Position numbers and translations under genes: made by a program. From positions 1-21,416 of the IMG/VR virus record IMGVR_UViG_3300032322_002465: a stretch of DNA of 21,416 nt. One strand, written 5' to 3'. The notes beneath the pieces are model-generated. The model saw only the letters and a program-made list of their open reading frames with translations. It ran no database searches and was not told the DNA's origin. Each line of letters begins with the position of its first letter. Position 1 is the stretch's first letter. Below are positions 13,552-20,519 of the stretch, one piece after another. This DNA comes from a virus.

Positions 13552-14476
13552 TCCATTCACGCATGTGACTCCAACAACGACCTGTGCGCACATCATTGAA
13601 GCTCCAGTGGCACTGGGCTAGTTTTCTAATCCAGTGGTCTCGGTCAGGCATGTGAGGATTTTCTAATCTGGCAAAATCTGTGTTGGCCACATCTCCGGCC
13701 TGACAATAACTTGGATCATCAGTGACAAAAACCGGAATGCCTTCTATGGCGGCCACTGCGGCAGGAGTACTATTATGACAAATCAAGGCCCAACAGTTGA
13801 CAAGATCTGCTCTGATGTGTCTGTGTTGTGGACTTAACATGGCTTTGTATTTGGCCATTATTTTTTCATACTTGACATAGTTCTTCCAGTCGCCAGGATG
13901 CCAACGTATGATCACAGGTCTATCTGTGTGTGTTCTTATGTTACAGAGTGTTTGTTCCAACCATGACATGAGATCAACTCCGCGCATGCTCCAGCCCATG
14001 GGCCGCTGAAGAGTGATCAACAAGTGATTGCCTGTGTTGCGCCAGGGTTTGAGATCTATGTTGTAATCTCTACGGATGTTGGCCCAATTTTCTTCACCAG
14101 GACGATCATTACAATAGATGCCGGTGGCTGGGAACACACCGTTGAAACTGTAGCGTAGATATTTGTGAGGATTGCTTGGATTCAAATAAATGAACACATT
14201 TGAATCTATGCTCAGCCAATATCTACGCAAGCGGGTCTGAGTATCAATGACCATTTTACGTACAGCGTAGTGTGGCAACTGTGTTTTTTTAGGATTGGCA
14301 CCAAATGCATTGCCTATGATGGCAGCCACGTCACAGTCTTCGTAGGCATGTGACTGAGTGCAACTGGCGCTGTCTCCACATTTGGCGGCTCCTTCTGCAA
14401 AGTAGGTCAAGGCATTAATTTTTTCATCGCCGTTGACATGACGAGGCAAGCTACTAAGATAGCTTCTGATGATCAT
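13523..14476 (-). CDS. GT-B type glycosyltransferase, capsule-like (paralogue B)
   Basis: The 317-residue protein shares the layout of 6076-6918. There is an ENWANIRRDYNIDL segment, then HLLITLQRPMGWSMRG, TDRPVIIRWHPGDW, LICHNSTPAAVAAIEGIPVFV, and the tail LENPHMPDRDHWIRKLAQC. The NS...G.P block is the donor-site pattern of capsular polysaccharide and CDP-glycerol type transferases. The N-terminal ~90 residues, with a Cys-rich stretch (CGDSASC, SHAYEDCD), differ from the other two. It starts in a 4-base overlap with the 14473-15654 gene and is the last gene of the minus-strand unit that begins at 17098. Donor and acceptor are unknown. Confidence 0.82.
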   Translation of the reverse strand: MIIRSYLSSLPRHVNGDEKINALTYFAEGAAKCGDSASCTQSHAYEDCDVAAIIGNAFGANPKKTQLPHYAVRKMVIDTQTRLRRYWLSIDSNVFIYLNPSNPHKYLRYSFNGVFPATGIYCNDRPGEENWANIRRDYNIDLKPWRNTGNHLLITLQRPMGWSMRGVDLMSWLEQTLCNIRTHTDRPVIIRWHPGDWKNYVKYEKIMAKYKAMLSPQHRHIRADLVNCWALICHNSTPAAVAAIEGIPVFVTDDPSYCQAGDVANTDFARLENPHMPDRDHWIRKLAQCHWSFNDVRTGRCWSHMREWITPVVPGSK

Positions 14477-15654
14477 TTGTCAGACACTATTGTGAATTTT
14501 GTCAACATCTCTGCCGGTTCATCGTTGGGCACATTCTCTTCGGGCGCGGTCACAGAATTGTGCGATTTGATTTTTGGTCGTTCGTTATTTTGCAATACCA
14601 TTTGCCAGGCTTCGCCACTTATCATTTCTGTCAGGGAAAACTGACCGTAGGCAATACTTGACAGCCATTTGTAAACGAAGTTTTCGTCAGGCTTGAATGG
14701 CGACTCTATCTGACCAAGATCTTTACTACACACCGGGTCGGCTCCGGTGGGTGCTAGAGTAAATGCAGGTACGCCAAAATGCACAGCTTCGACAGAGGCT
14801 ATACTGTTATAGGTTACCACTGCCCAGATATCATCTGCTAGAGCTTCATATAGTGTGTTCTGACTTCTATTTGATCTTGAAGCTTTTTCTCTGACAACGA
14901 TTGGTCTATCTGTATGTGTTTGCAACGTCTGAATAGTTTGTTCCAACCACTCATGGCGATTTATGCCATAATACTTGCAAGGTTTATCACTGGGCGCTAC
15001 CAACAATATCTTTGAACCAGGATTGCGCCAACCCTGATATTGCAAGTCTTTGTTCCAGGCACACAATTTTTTCCAACGATCATCAGGTACATCCAACATG
15101 AAATTTTGTTGCATGGCATTCTTTTGTATGCGATGATATATCTTTTTGCCTCCATCGTTGTTGCGACTGGGGTAGTTGCCAAGATATCCGCTTTCCATAA
15201 AATAATAATCTATGCCTCGGTCTTGTACATGATCACATATTTTTCCATTGGCTATTCCTCGAACCAACACAGGAGTTTCTATACTTTCTTTGTTTTTCCA
15301 ATAAAGAGATTTGTCCATGAGCTTGGCTTCTTTAAAAGCTGCCACGACCATGGCTGGAAAGTCACTGTATTTTAACAGAATACTCAGTTGATCTTGTTTG
15401 CTCCTGATCATCGGGTCTATTTGTTTGTTGAATATGTAAGATGCAGACTTTTTGTTGGTAACTGGAAACTCGAGTGGATCGCGTTGATATTTTATCAATA
15501 GACCAATTTCATGATACAGCAGGAGGGCTTCTCGAGTGGTTTGTTGCAGTGCTTCTTCAATGTTGCTGAAGTTATTTTTTATGTTGGTACGGACTGGCTG
15601 TTCACCATCATACTCGCTGGGCCAACGTTCAACCAAGGCCAATGGTAATATCAT
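14473..15654 (-). CDS. GT-B type glycosyltransferase, capsule-like (paralogue C, with N-terminal extension)
   Basis: At 393 residues this is the longest of the three paralogues. The conserved C-terminal half contains THTDRPIVVREKAS, WAVVTYNSIASVEAVHFGVPAF, and the tail IESPFKPDENFVYKWLSSI, aligning with the two shorter proteins. The histidine of the R.HP motif is replaced (REKAS), so its catalytic or donor-binding details may differ. Residues 1-140 form an extra N-terminal part, largely helical and charged. The last ~45 residues (MVLQNNERPKIKSHNSV onward) form a Pro/Glu-rich tail. It overlaps the genes on both sides by 4 bases and lies in the middle of the minus-strand operon. Confidence 0.78.
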   Translation of the reverse strand: MILPLALVERWPSEYDGEQPVRTNIKNNFSNIEEALQQTTREALLLYHEIGLLIKYQRDPLEFPVTNKKSASYIFNKQIDPMIRSKQDQLSILLKYSDFPAMVVAAFKEAKLMDKSLYWKNKESIETPVLVRGIANGKICDHVQDRGIDYYFMESGYLGNYPSRNNDGGKKIYHRIQKNAMQQNFMLDVPDDRWKKLCAWNKDLQYQGWRNPGSKILLVAPSDKPCKYYGINRHEWLEQTIQTLQTHTDRPIVVREKASRSNRSQNTLYEALADDIWAVVTYNSIASVEAVHFGVPAFTLAPTGADPVCSKDLGQIESPFKPDENFVYKWLSSIAYGQFSLTEMISGEAWQMVLQNNERPKIKSHNSVTAPEENVPNDEPAEMLTKFTIVSDK

Positions 15655-16340
15655 TCAAACGTCCTTTGCTGGCAGTACTCAGTAAGTATGCGTTCTCGGT
15701 GCCACTCCTCACCTTGAGGTGTATCAGCAAATTCAGTAAAACAAGGTGTTCCTAATGTATAGTGTAAAAGTTTTGCATCAGGATTGGCACCAAATTCATC
15801 TGGCAACCAGTTCCATTCTACGGGTAGTTCTCCAATGCGTTCATCATCCAACCACGAAAACCTATGCAGATAACTGCCAGGCTGGCCTTGCACAAATTCA
15901 GGAGTAAGTTTTCTATTGGGCCAACTGCTACAGTTCCATAATATCACACTTGACCAATTTTTTCTAGGGTAATCTTCGTTCTTGGCACCCATGTATTTTT
16001 CTGTCATGCGTGTTTTGTAATCGTGCTTGACCACCATGACATCATAGTGCCCTTCCATGCGCATATTCCACAGTTTCACAATGTCATCACGTAGCACCAT
16101 ATCGCCATCAATGAATATAGCCCAACCTGTATAACTCATGAGATGTGGCACTAGGAATCTAGTGTACACAAAATGATTGCTGTTATCACCATGTGTTTCT
16201 TCATAATCTTGGAACAGATTTAGTGCCACTGGCACTATGGCCACGGGCTGGCTGGCATGGCGGATAATGCTGTTTACGCAAGTATGATAGGCTATGGATT
16301 CTCTGGGATCGTAGCCCACAAAGATTGGAATAGGAGTCAT
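15651..16340 (-). CDS. DxD glycosyltransferase (GT-A fold)
   Basis: The 229-residue protein opens with IPIFVGYDPRESIAYHTCVNSII, a typical first-strand block of a family of small GT8-like phage and bacterial transferases. WAIFIDGDMVLRDD follows, with the DxD motif DGD at 78-80. Later blocks are SSVILWNCSSWPN and a WNWLPDEFG segment followed by KLLHYTLGTPCF, whose histidine may be a metal ligand. The order and length fit an intact cytoplasmic sugar transferase. It overlaps both neighbours by 4 bases: the nucleotidyltransferase-cupin gene before it and paralogue C after it. A preceding enzyme that activates sugars and a following transferase are consistent with one biosynthetic unit. Confidence 0.85.
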   Translation of the reverse strand: MTPIPIFVGYDPRESIAYHTCVNSIIRHASQPVAIVPVALNLFQDYEETHGDNSNHFVYTRFLVPHLMSYTGWAIFIDGDMVLRDDIVKLWNMRMEGHYDVMVVKHDYKTRMTEKYMGAKNEDYPRKNWSSVILWNCSSWPNRKLTPEFVQGQPGSYLHRFSWLDDERIGELPVEWNWLPDEFGANPDAKLLHYTLGTPCFTEFADTPQGEEWHRERILTEYCQQRTFE

Positions 16341-17098
16341 TGACGTCTTTCTATGTCTTCCTCAACACAGTTTTCACCGTACTGAATTTCGACCACACGC
16401 AAAGGTTGATCAGTAAAATTGCAAAGCTGATGCCACTCTCCATGATCTATATGAATATGCTGATGACGGTTGAATTCGCCCAGGAGTTCTGCATCGCTTT
16501 TGCGATTGATGGTATAAACTGTGGCTGTTCCTTCACTCACAAACCAGTGCTCGGCACGCTGTTGGTGACGTTGCATGCTGAGTCGTTGCCCAGGTTCCAC
16601 TGTAAGCTCTTTGACCTTGACCTGGGCACCGGCTTCGTGTAGTACTCTGTAGTAGCCCCAGGCACGCTCGGTTTTGGGTGCTTTCCACTCCTGCAAGATC
16701 CACGAGCTAGAATTGGCCTTGTCCGAACCGCCTACACCGAACACAAATTCTATGCCTGGCACACTCATTTCAGGAATGTTGTCCTGGGTACGATCACCAC
16801 CATTGGCAAATATAATCTTGGCATCTGGATAGTGTGCTCGAACTTGATGCAACAAGTGACAGGCTGTACCGTCGTCATCGTCAAAAGTATACACTTCGTC
16901 CACGGGCCGGAGATTGTTCAGCACCGACAATCGTTCTTGCCAGGGCATGAATGCGCAACCTTTTTTACGGGCCAACCACTCGTCGCTGTTGATGCCCACG
17001 ATCAGCTGGTCGCCCAACATTCTGGCTGATTTGATTAGTCGGATGTGTCCTGAATGTACCGGATCAAATCCACCGCTTACTACCACTATAGTCGTCAT
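16337..17098 (-). CDS. Nucleotidyltransferase (RfaE/HldE-C type) fused to mannose-6-phosphate isomerase type 2 cupin
   Basis: The 253-residue protein joins two domains. Residues 1-140 are a cytidylyltransferase-like nucleotidyltransferase with GGFDPVHSGH (9-18; HxGH at 15-18), GDQLIVGINSD and a Ser triplet SSSWIL (130-135) in the position of the family STSxI motif. This resembles the ADP-heptose-forming domain of HldE. Residues about 143-253 are a cupin of the mannose-6-phosphate isomerase type 2 class: ERAWGYYRVLHEAG, VEPGQRLSMQRHQQRAEHW with His178 and His184, then GEWHQLCN with His223 as likely metal ligands. The protein may activate a sugar phosphate and epimerise or isomerise a linked sugar. 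It is the first gene of the 17098-to-13523 operon. There is no Shine-Dalgarno sequence; a late octamer sits 5 bases before the ATG. Confidence 0.88.
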   Translation of the reverse strand: MTTIVVVSGGFDPVHSGHIRLIKSARMLGDQLIVGINSDEWLARKKGCAFMPWQERLSVLNNLRPVDEVYTFDDDDGTACHLLHQVRAHYPDAKIIFANGGDRTQDNIPEMSVPGIEFVFGVGGSDKANSSSWILQEWKAPKTERAWGYYRVLHEAGAQVKVKELTVEPGQRLSMQRHQQRAEHWFVSEGTATVYTINRKSDAELLGEFNRHQHIHIDHGEWHQLCNFTDQPLRVVEIQYGENCVEEDIERRQ

Positions 17099-17103
17099 GT
17101 GGA

Positions 17104-17111
17104 TATTTATC
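17104..17111 (-). promoter_or_regulatory. Candidate late promoter octamer GATAAATA upstream of the nucleotidyltransferase-cupin gene
   Basis: GATAAATA on the minus strand matches TATAAATA at 7 of 8 positions. It ends 5 bases before the ATG at 17098 and lies in the 31-base gap after uvsY. Transcription would begin near the start codon, giving a leaderless or nearly leaderless mRNA. Confidence 0.5.
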
Positions 17112-17129
17112 TGGGTAGATTATGAGGTG

Positions 17130-17582
17130 TTAAACTTGAATGTCTTCCATGCCTGCTGTGCGCAAACGCACAATATGGCCCATTTGCCACTGTTTGGTAT
17201 CTAGGCCTTTCATGATACCCAACCAGCGGTTGCGTAACAAGGCTACTTCGTTAATAATGGTTTCAAAATCAATGACTTCGTCCTCACCATCTACATACTT
17301 TTCGGCATCTCTGCTGGTCAAAGCACGCTGATAACCTTCTAGATATTTTTGGAAGTGTCGGCGCCGTATTTTACGCAGTTGTATGTTGAGATAATTAAGA
17401 ACCGCTTCGATCTCTTGTAGTTGATTAAAACGTTGTTCGGTTACGCCAGGTAGAGCTGTAATGGCTTTTTCTACTAGGCCGCCAATCCTGCAGTCACGCT
17501 TGGCTTCCTCTAGTTCACGTTCATAGTGTGCTATAAAATCTGGAATAGCGCCAAGATTGGCAACTACTTTACTGTACCACAT
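17130..17582 (-). CDS. uvsY: UvsY-like recombination mediator
   Basis: The 150-residue protein is charged, helical and rich in Arg and Lys. The core LNYLNIQLRKIRRRHFQKYL, the segment RALTSRDAEKYVDGEDEVID and the ending LRNRWLGIMKGLDTKQWQMG recall the UvsY family of T4-like phages, though I rely on memory of the family and on its position beside uvsX. UvsY helps load UvsX onto gp32-coated single-stranded DNA, and all three partners are in this window. T4 UvsY has 137 residues, so the length fits. The start ATG shares one base with the stop of the acidic protein gene (TGATG), so translation is coupled. After it, 31 bases lead to the late-promoter octamer of the glycan operon. Confidence 0.8.
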   Translation of the reverse strand: MWYSKVVANLGAIPDFIAHYERELEEAKRDCRIGGLVEKAITALPGVTEQRFNQLQEIEAVLNYLNIQLRKIRRRHFQKYLEGYQRALTSRDAEKYVDGEDEVIDFETIINEVALLRNRWLGIMKGLDTKQWQMGHIVRLRTAGMEDIQV

Positions 17583-17830
17583 CAGTAGTCGTCATCCTCA
17601 TAATCTTCATCCTCGTCTTCATCCTCATCTTCGTCGGCATGGTCCTTAAGATAGTGAGTCAAGGCACGTTTGATTTCAGAATCTGATTTGAATGTATCTT
17701 TGATTTCGTCAGCATCTACATCATTGTCAATCAACACACTGACCAGTGTTTCGGCTGCTTCATCACGATCCACAGTGTTTACGTAACGACGGATTTCGTC
17801 CCAGATTTCTTTTGCTAGTGCTACACCCAT
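17582..17830 (-). CDS. Small acidic protein between uvsX and uvsY
   Basis: The 82-residue protein has a helical N-terminal domain (about 1-62; AKEIWDEIRRYVN, AAETLVSVLIDND) and a C-terminal tail of about 18 residues of Asp, Glu and Tyr (DEDEDEDEDEDYEDDDY). The tail is encoded by a low-complexity run of GAT/GAG/GAC codons at about 17586-17636. The start ATG at 17830 has a strong Shine-Dalgarno sequence, GGAGG, embedded in the codons of the acidic C-terminus of UvsX, only three bases after the uvsX stop. Coupling to both recombination genes suggests a role in recombination or DNA mimicry, perhaps moderating UvsX/UvsY binding. That is inference; the family is not recognised. Confidence 0.78.
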   Translation of the reverse strand: MGVALAKEIWDEIRRYVNTVDRDEAAETLVSVLIDNDVDADEIKDTFKSDSEIKRALTHYLKDHADEDEDEDEDEDYEDDDY

Positions 17831-17833
17831 GCT

Positions 17834-18892
17834 TTATTCCTCCTCGGTTTCTTCTTCAGTACTTACCGTTTCTTTTTGATTTGCAAAGTCAGCCATGACC
17901 TTGTCCAAGCAACCTTCTTCGTTGCTTTCCCAGGCCTTGCGGAACTGCTTGATGATCTCACCATCTGAAGTCACGAACATGAGTCTGTTGCCGTCCTTCT
18001 TGAGTAGGCCTTTCTTCTCTGCTAGATCCACAAGTCCACTGTAAGGATTCATGCCTGTTTCATAAGGAATCTTGATCTGCACACCTTCGAAAGGTTTTGC
18101 ATAGCGAGTTTTCATTACTTTACATCCTGCACGGATACCCATGACTTCGGAGATTTTGTTGCCGTCTTCGTCTTCTTTGAGTTTCATCTTCTTCATGGCT
18201 ACCACAATACTTGATGCATAGATAAATCCTTGACCACCTGAGATCTTGTCGTCGGGATCAAACATGTCCTGTGACGCATAGGTGTGATTGGTACATACCA
18301 GACCCACGTTGTAACTACCAAACATGTTGACGCAGTTACGCACCAGGGCTGTCAGTGCCTTGGGTTTGCGACCAAGATCACCTTTCAAGTCGCCGCTGTC
18401 AAACTGATTGATATCTGTGGGTGTCAACAACATGCCCAAGCTATCAATCACAAACAGGACCTTGGGACGTTCACCATCGGGCAAGGCCTTGTAGTCGGCC
18501 ATGAACGTACTGATAGTTTTGGCCACATCATCGATCATGGCCATGCTCAGCTTGAGCAACTTGCTTTCACTTGTGTCTACACCAAGTGCTTTGAGCCAAT
18601 CTTCGTCAAGTGCGTTTTCACTGTCAATCAGCACAACAAAGATACCTTGTTCCTGTGCGTTTTTGACGATGTTGCCAGAACAGATATAACTCTTGCCTGC
18701 ACCAGACTCGCCGGCAAACACAGTAACTTTACCAAGTGGAATGCCTTTGTTGAAGTCGCCCGAAATCAAATAGTTTAGTGCAAAGTTTCCTGTGCTGATC
18801 CAATCTGTGGGATCGTTAAAGCCGATCGACAAACCGTCGATGCTCTTGGTAATTTCCTTTCGGAATTTTGATACGTCAAATGGTTTTGTCAT
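17834..18892 (-). CDS. uvsX: UvsX RecA-like recombinase
   Basis: The 352-residue protein is a RecA/Rad51-type recombinase. It has Walker A GESGAGKS at 61-68, a Glu-containing region ENALDEDWL (92-100), Walker B VLFVIDS at about 145-151, and a DNA-binding loop area around KISGGQGFIYASS. The N-terminal MTKPFDVSKFRKEI and the C-terminal acidic tail (VSTEEETEEE) are as in phage UvsX proteins. T4 UvsX has 391 residues, so this is a shorter form. It catalyses strand exchange on DNA coated with gp32, with UvsY as mediator. The ATG at 18892 has AAGGA 8 bases upstream. The leader of about 55-60 bases carries a hairpin, and a moderate extended -10 promoter lies before it. Confidence 0.95.
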   Translation of the reverse strand: MTKPFDVSKFRKEITKSIDGLSIGFNDPTDWISTGNFALNYLISGDFNKGIPLGKVTVFAGESGAGKSYICSGNIVKNAQEQGIFVVLIDSENALDEDWLKALGVDTSESKLLKLSMAMIDDVAKTISTFMADYKALPDGERPKVLFVIDSLGMLLTPTDINQFDSGDLKGDLGRKPKALTALVRNCVNMFGSYNVGLVCTNHTYASQDMFDPDDKISGGQGFIYASSIVVAMKKMKLKEDEDGNKISEVMGIRAGCKVMKTRYAKPFEGVQIKIPYETGMNPYSGLVDLAEKKGLLKKDGNRLMFVTSDGEIIKQFRKAWESNEEGCLDKVMADFANQKETVSTEEETEEE

Positions 18893-18925
18893 GGTTAAGG
18901 TCCTTATTTAAATTTTTGATTCGAG

Positions 18926-18942
18926 ATCTTGTCCAACAAGAT
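18926..18942 (-). promoter_or_regulatory. Hairpin in the uvsX mRNA leader
   Basis: ATCTTGT TGG ACAAGAT on the minus strand forms a perfect 7-base-pair stem with a 3-base loop. It starts roughly 8 bases after the predicted transcription start and ends about 33 bases before the uvsX ATG. There is no T-tract, so it is not a terminator; it could affect stability or translation. Confidence 0.45.
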
Positions 18943-18955
18943 AATTTACTTCGTA

Positions 18956-18985
18956 ATTTTAACACAGTGCTTGGTATTTGTCTAA
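18956..18985 (-). promoter_or_regulatory. Candidate promoter of uvsX
   Basis: Minus strand: TTAGAC, 18 bases, TAAAAT with TGT before the -10 (TGTTAAAAT, extended -10). The -35 is poor, so the extended -10 carries most of the support. It lies in the 107-base gap between the radical SAM gene and uvsX. Confidence 0.5.
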
Positions 18986-18999
18986 TTTTTAGGTTGTTT

Positions 19000-19875
19000 T
19001 CAATCGATACCTCTTAGATTTTTTTGTTGCTGTATGTATGCTTCTGTGACCGATCGATCTGCGTGATCGACTGAAAGTTCGATTGGATATTTAAGATAAG
19101 CGTAACTGTGATCTATTTGATGCTCTCGAGCAAAGGCCCGAATATTTGGCAAATCATCCACATTTAATACACTAACGGTGGTCCATAAATTCAACTTTAC
19201 AGGCATAGATTTATAAGTCATCAGATTATCAAAAAATGTTTGCCACTTTATTGGCCATCTTGACAGTTCATGCACCGGACCTATGCCATCACAACTAACA
19301 GTTACCGTGACTTCAATTCCAGATTTGGCGATGTCATTGAGTTCATCAAGCACTGTGCTACAGTTTGTGTTGAGCCGTAGTGTTTTTAAATTAGGTGGTA
19401 AATTGGCCAAAAGATTTTTGTAATTTTTACTGTAACCAGGCTCTCCCCCATTGATGTCCAAATGCACTATGCGGTCTTGTGGCAGTTGCCAAAATTTTTC
19501 AAGATTATTAAAAACAGGAAACTGACTCCCATGTAATGCTCCTATGCGTGTGCTCAGATTTGGATTACAACTCAAACAGGCTGCATTACAAACGTTGTCG
19601 AGAACTCCTCCTACTTGGATATAATCAAGAACATCTGTGTGTTTATCTAGGCTGATAGCATACTGTCTTATGCTTTCTGGTTCGGTTTCTTGGCATCTGA
19701 TGCATTCTGCAGGCCATTCGTTGTTTTTCATTTTTTTACGAACTTCCGCTAACCAGTTGCTGGACTCCATTTCCTCTAAAGAGACAAATTGTGGAGCATC
19801 AATCATGTGGCCACATCTGCTTACAGTGCCATTGGGATTGAATCTTACAAAATGATCAAGCCTCGGACAATACAT
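19000..19875 (-). CDS. Radical SAM protein with N-terminal twitch-type Cys cluster
   Basis: The 291-residue protein has the radical SAM motif CX3CX2C (Cys96, Cys100, Cys103 in NVCNAACLSC) and GGEP at 143-146. Extra cysteines in the N-terminal part (Cys3, Cys21, and WPAECIRC with Cys58 and Cys61) match the layout of 1-948, so this is the same N-terminal-twitch family with an auxiliary Fe-S cluster. Substrate unknown. The start ATG at 19875 lies inside the end of the sulfotransferase-like gene (20-base overlap) and no strong ribosome binding site is visible, so translation is probably coupled. The position between gp32 and uvsX inside the replication core is unusual. A role in modifying a sugar, a peptide or a nucleotide is possible; context does not choose. 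Confidence 0.87.
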   Translation of the reverse strand: MYCPRLDHFVRFNPNGTVSRCGHMIDAPQFVSLEEMESSNWLAEVRKKMKNNEWPAECIRCQETEPESIRQYAISLDKHTDVLDYIQVGGVLDNVCNAACLSCNPNLSTRIGALHGSQFPVFNNLEKFWQLPQDRIVHLDINGGEPGYSKNYKNLLANLPPNLKTLRLNTNCSTVLDELNDIAKSGIEVTVTVSCDGIGPVHELSRWPIKWQTFFDNLMTYKSMPVKLNLWTTVSVLNVDDLPNIRAFAREHQIDHSYAYLKYPIELSVDHADRSVTEAYIQQQKNLRGID

Positions 19876-20518
19876 TTACTCTATCGATGGTTTTTTGAAA
19901 TACCAATTTATATAGTTCTGGGTGGCAAGTTTTTACATGGTTAATTAATTCGGCCATGGTTACAGTCTGACCAATTTTGTCAATCAAAATTTGATCTAGG
20001 AAAAAATAAAGTTCTAGTTTTTCCCAATCCAATTTGTTGATTTCTTTTTGTAAACTATCGCTGACCGGCTGTATTCCTGCCTTGCTATTTTTAGCAGTCA
20101 ATGATTTTATATTTTTAAAATCTTCTAACTTTATCAGAACATTCGGTCCAGAAAATCTCATTAGATTAAGTAACCAATGAAATTGTGGGGCATAATGTCT
20201 GTTTAAAAACAAATATTGATTTACAAAATATAAAACAGTATGTTGATCTAGGGAATGATCTTTTCTATGGAGTTGTTGTAAAAAAGTATTGACCCCACTT
20301 ATAAATCTTTCTCGTGGATCACGCAAAAACACAGTGATTGGACAAGATATCTTTTTGATATTATCTTGTGTTACAAATTTCCAGCCCTTGTCTTTCATGC
20401 TTTCTGTCAGAGAGGATCTTCCACATTTAAAAATTGGATAAACGTAGTGCTGTGAGGGCACTGTTTCAATGACCTCACAGCCGTCTGGAAAGATAATGTT
20501 ATCTAACTCAGAGAACAC
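19856..20518 (-). CDS. Sulfotransferase-like protein
   Basis: The 220-residue protein has the two PAPS-binding motifs of the sulfotransferase family in reduced form. YPIFKCGRSSL (27-37) is the 5'-phosphosulfate loop, and VFLRDPRERFISG (63-75) matches the 3'-phosphate loop RDPxxRxxS. The family transfers sulfate from PAPS to hydroxyls of sugars or tyrosines. The start is GTG at 20518, one base after the gp32 stop, with no Shine-Dalgarno sequence, so expression probably relies on coupling to gp32. The remaining body is helical with many aromatic residues, as in phage and capsule sulfotransferases. The acceptor is unknown; with the glycan genes elsewhere in the window, a sugar is the natural guess. 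Confidence 0.8.
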   Translation of the reverse strand: MFSELDNIIFPDGCEVIETVPSQHYVYPIFKCGRSSLTESMKDKGWKFVTQDNIKKISCPITVFLRDPRERFISGVNTFLQQLHRKDHSLDQHTVLYFVNQYLFLNRHYAPQFHWLLNLMRFSGPNVLIKLEDFKNIKSLTAKNSKAGIQPVSDSLQKEINKLDWEKLELYFFLDQILIDKIGQTVTMAELINHVKTCHPELYKLVFQKTIDRVNVLSEA

Positions 20519-20519
20519 G

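Noticed and set aside
17582-17640. Short tandem repeat as a possible recombination or mobile-element feature
   Set aside because: The repeat is codon-level low complexity encoding the Asp/Glu tail of the acidic protein.
18284-18778. Plus-strand open frame (164 residues) opposite uvsX
   Set aside because: uvsX is certain on the minus strand; this is an antisense frame left open by its codon use, with no motif.
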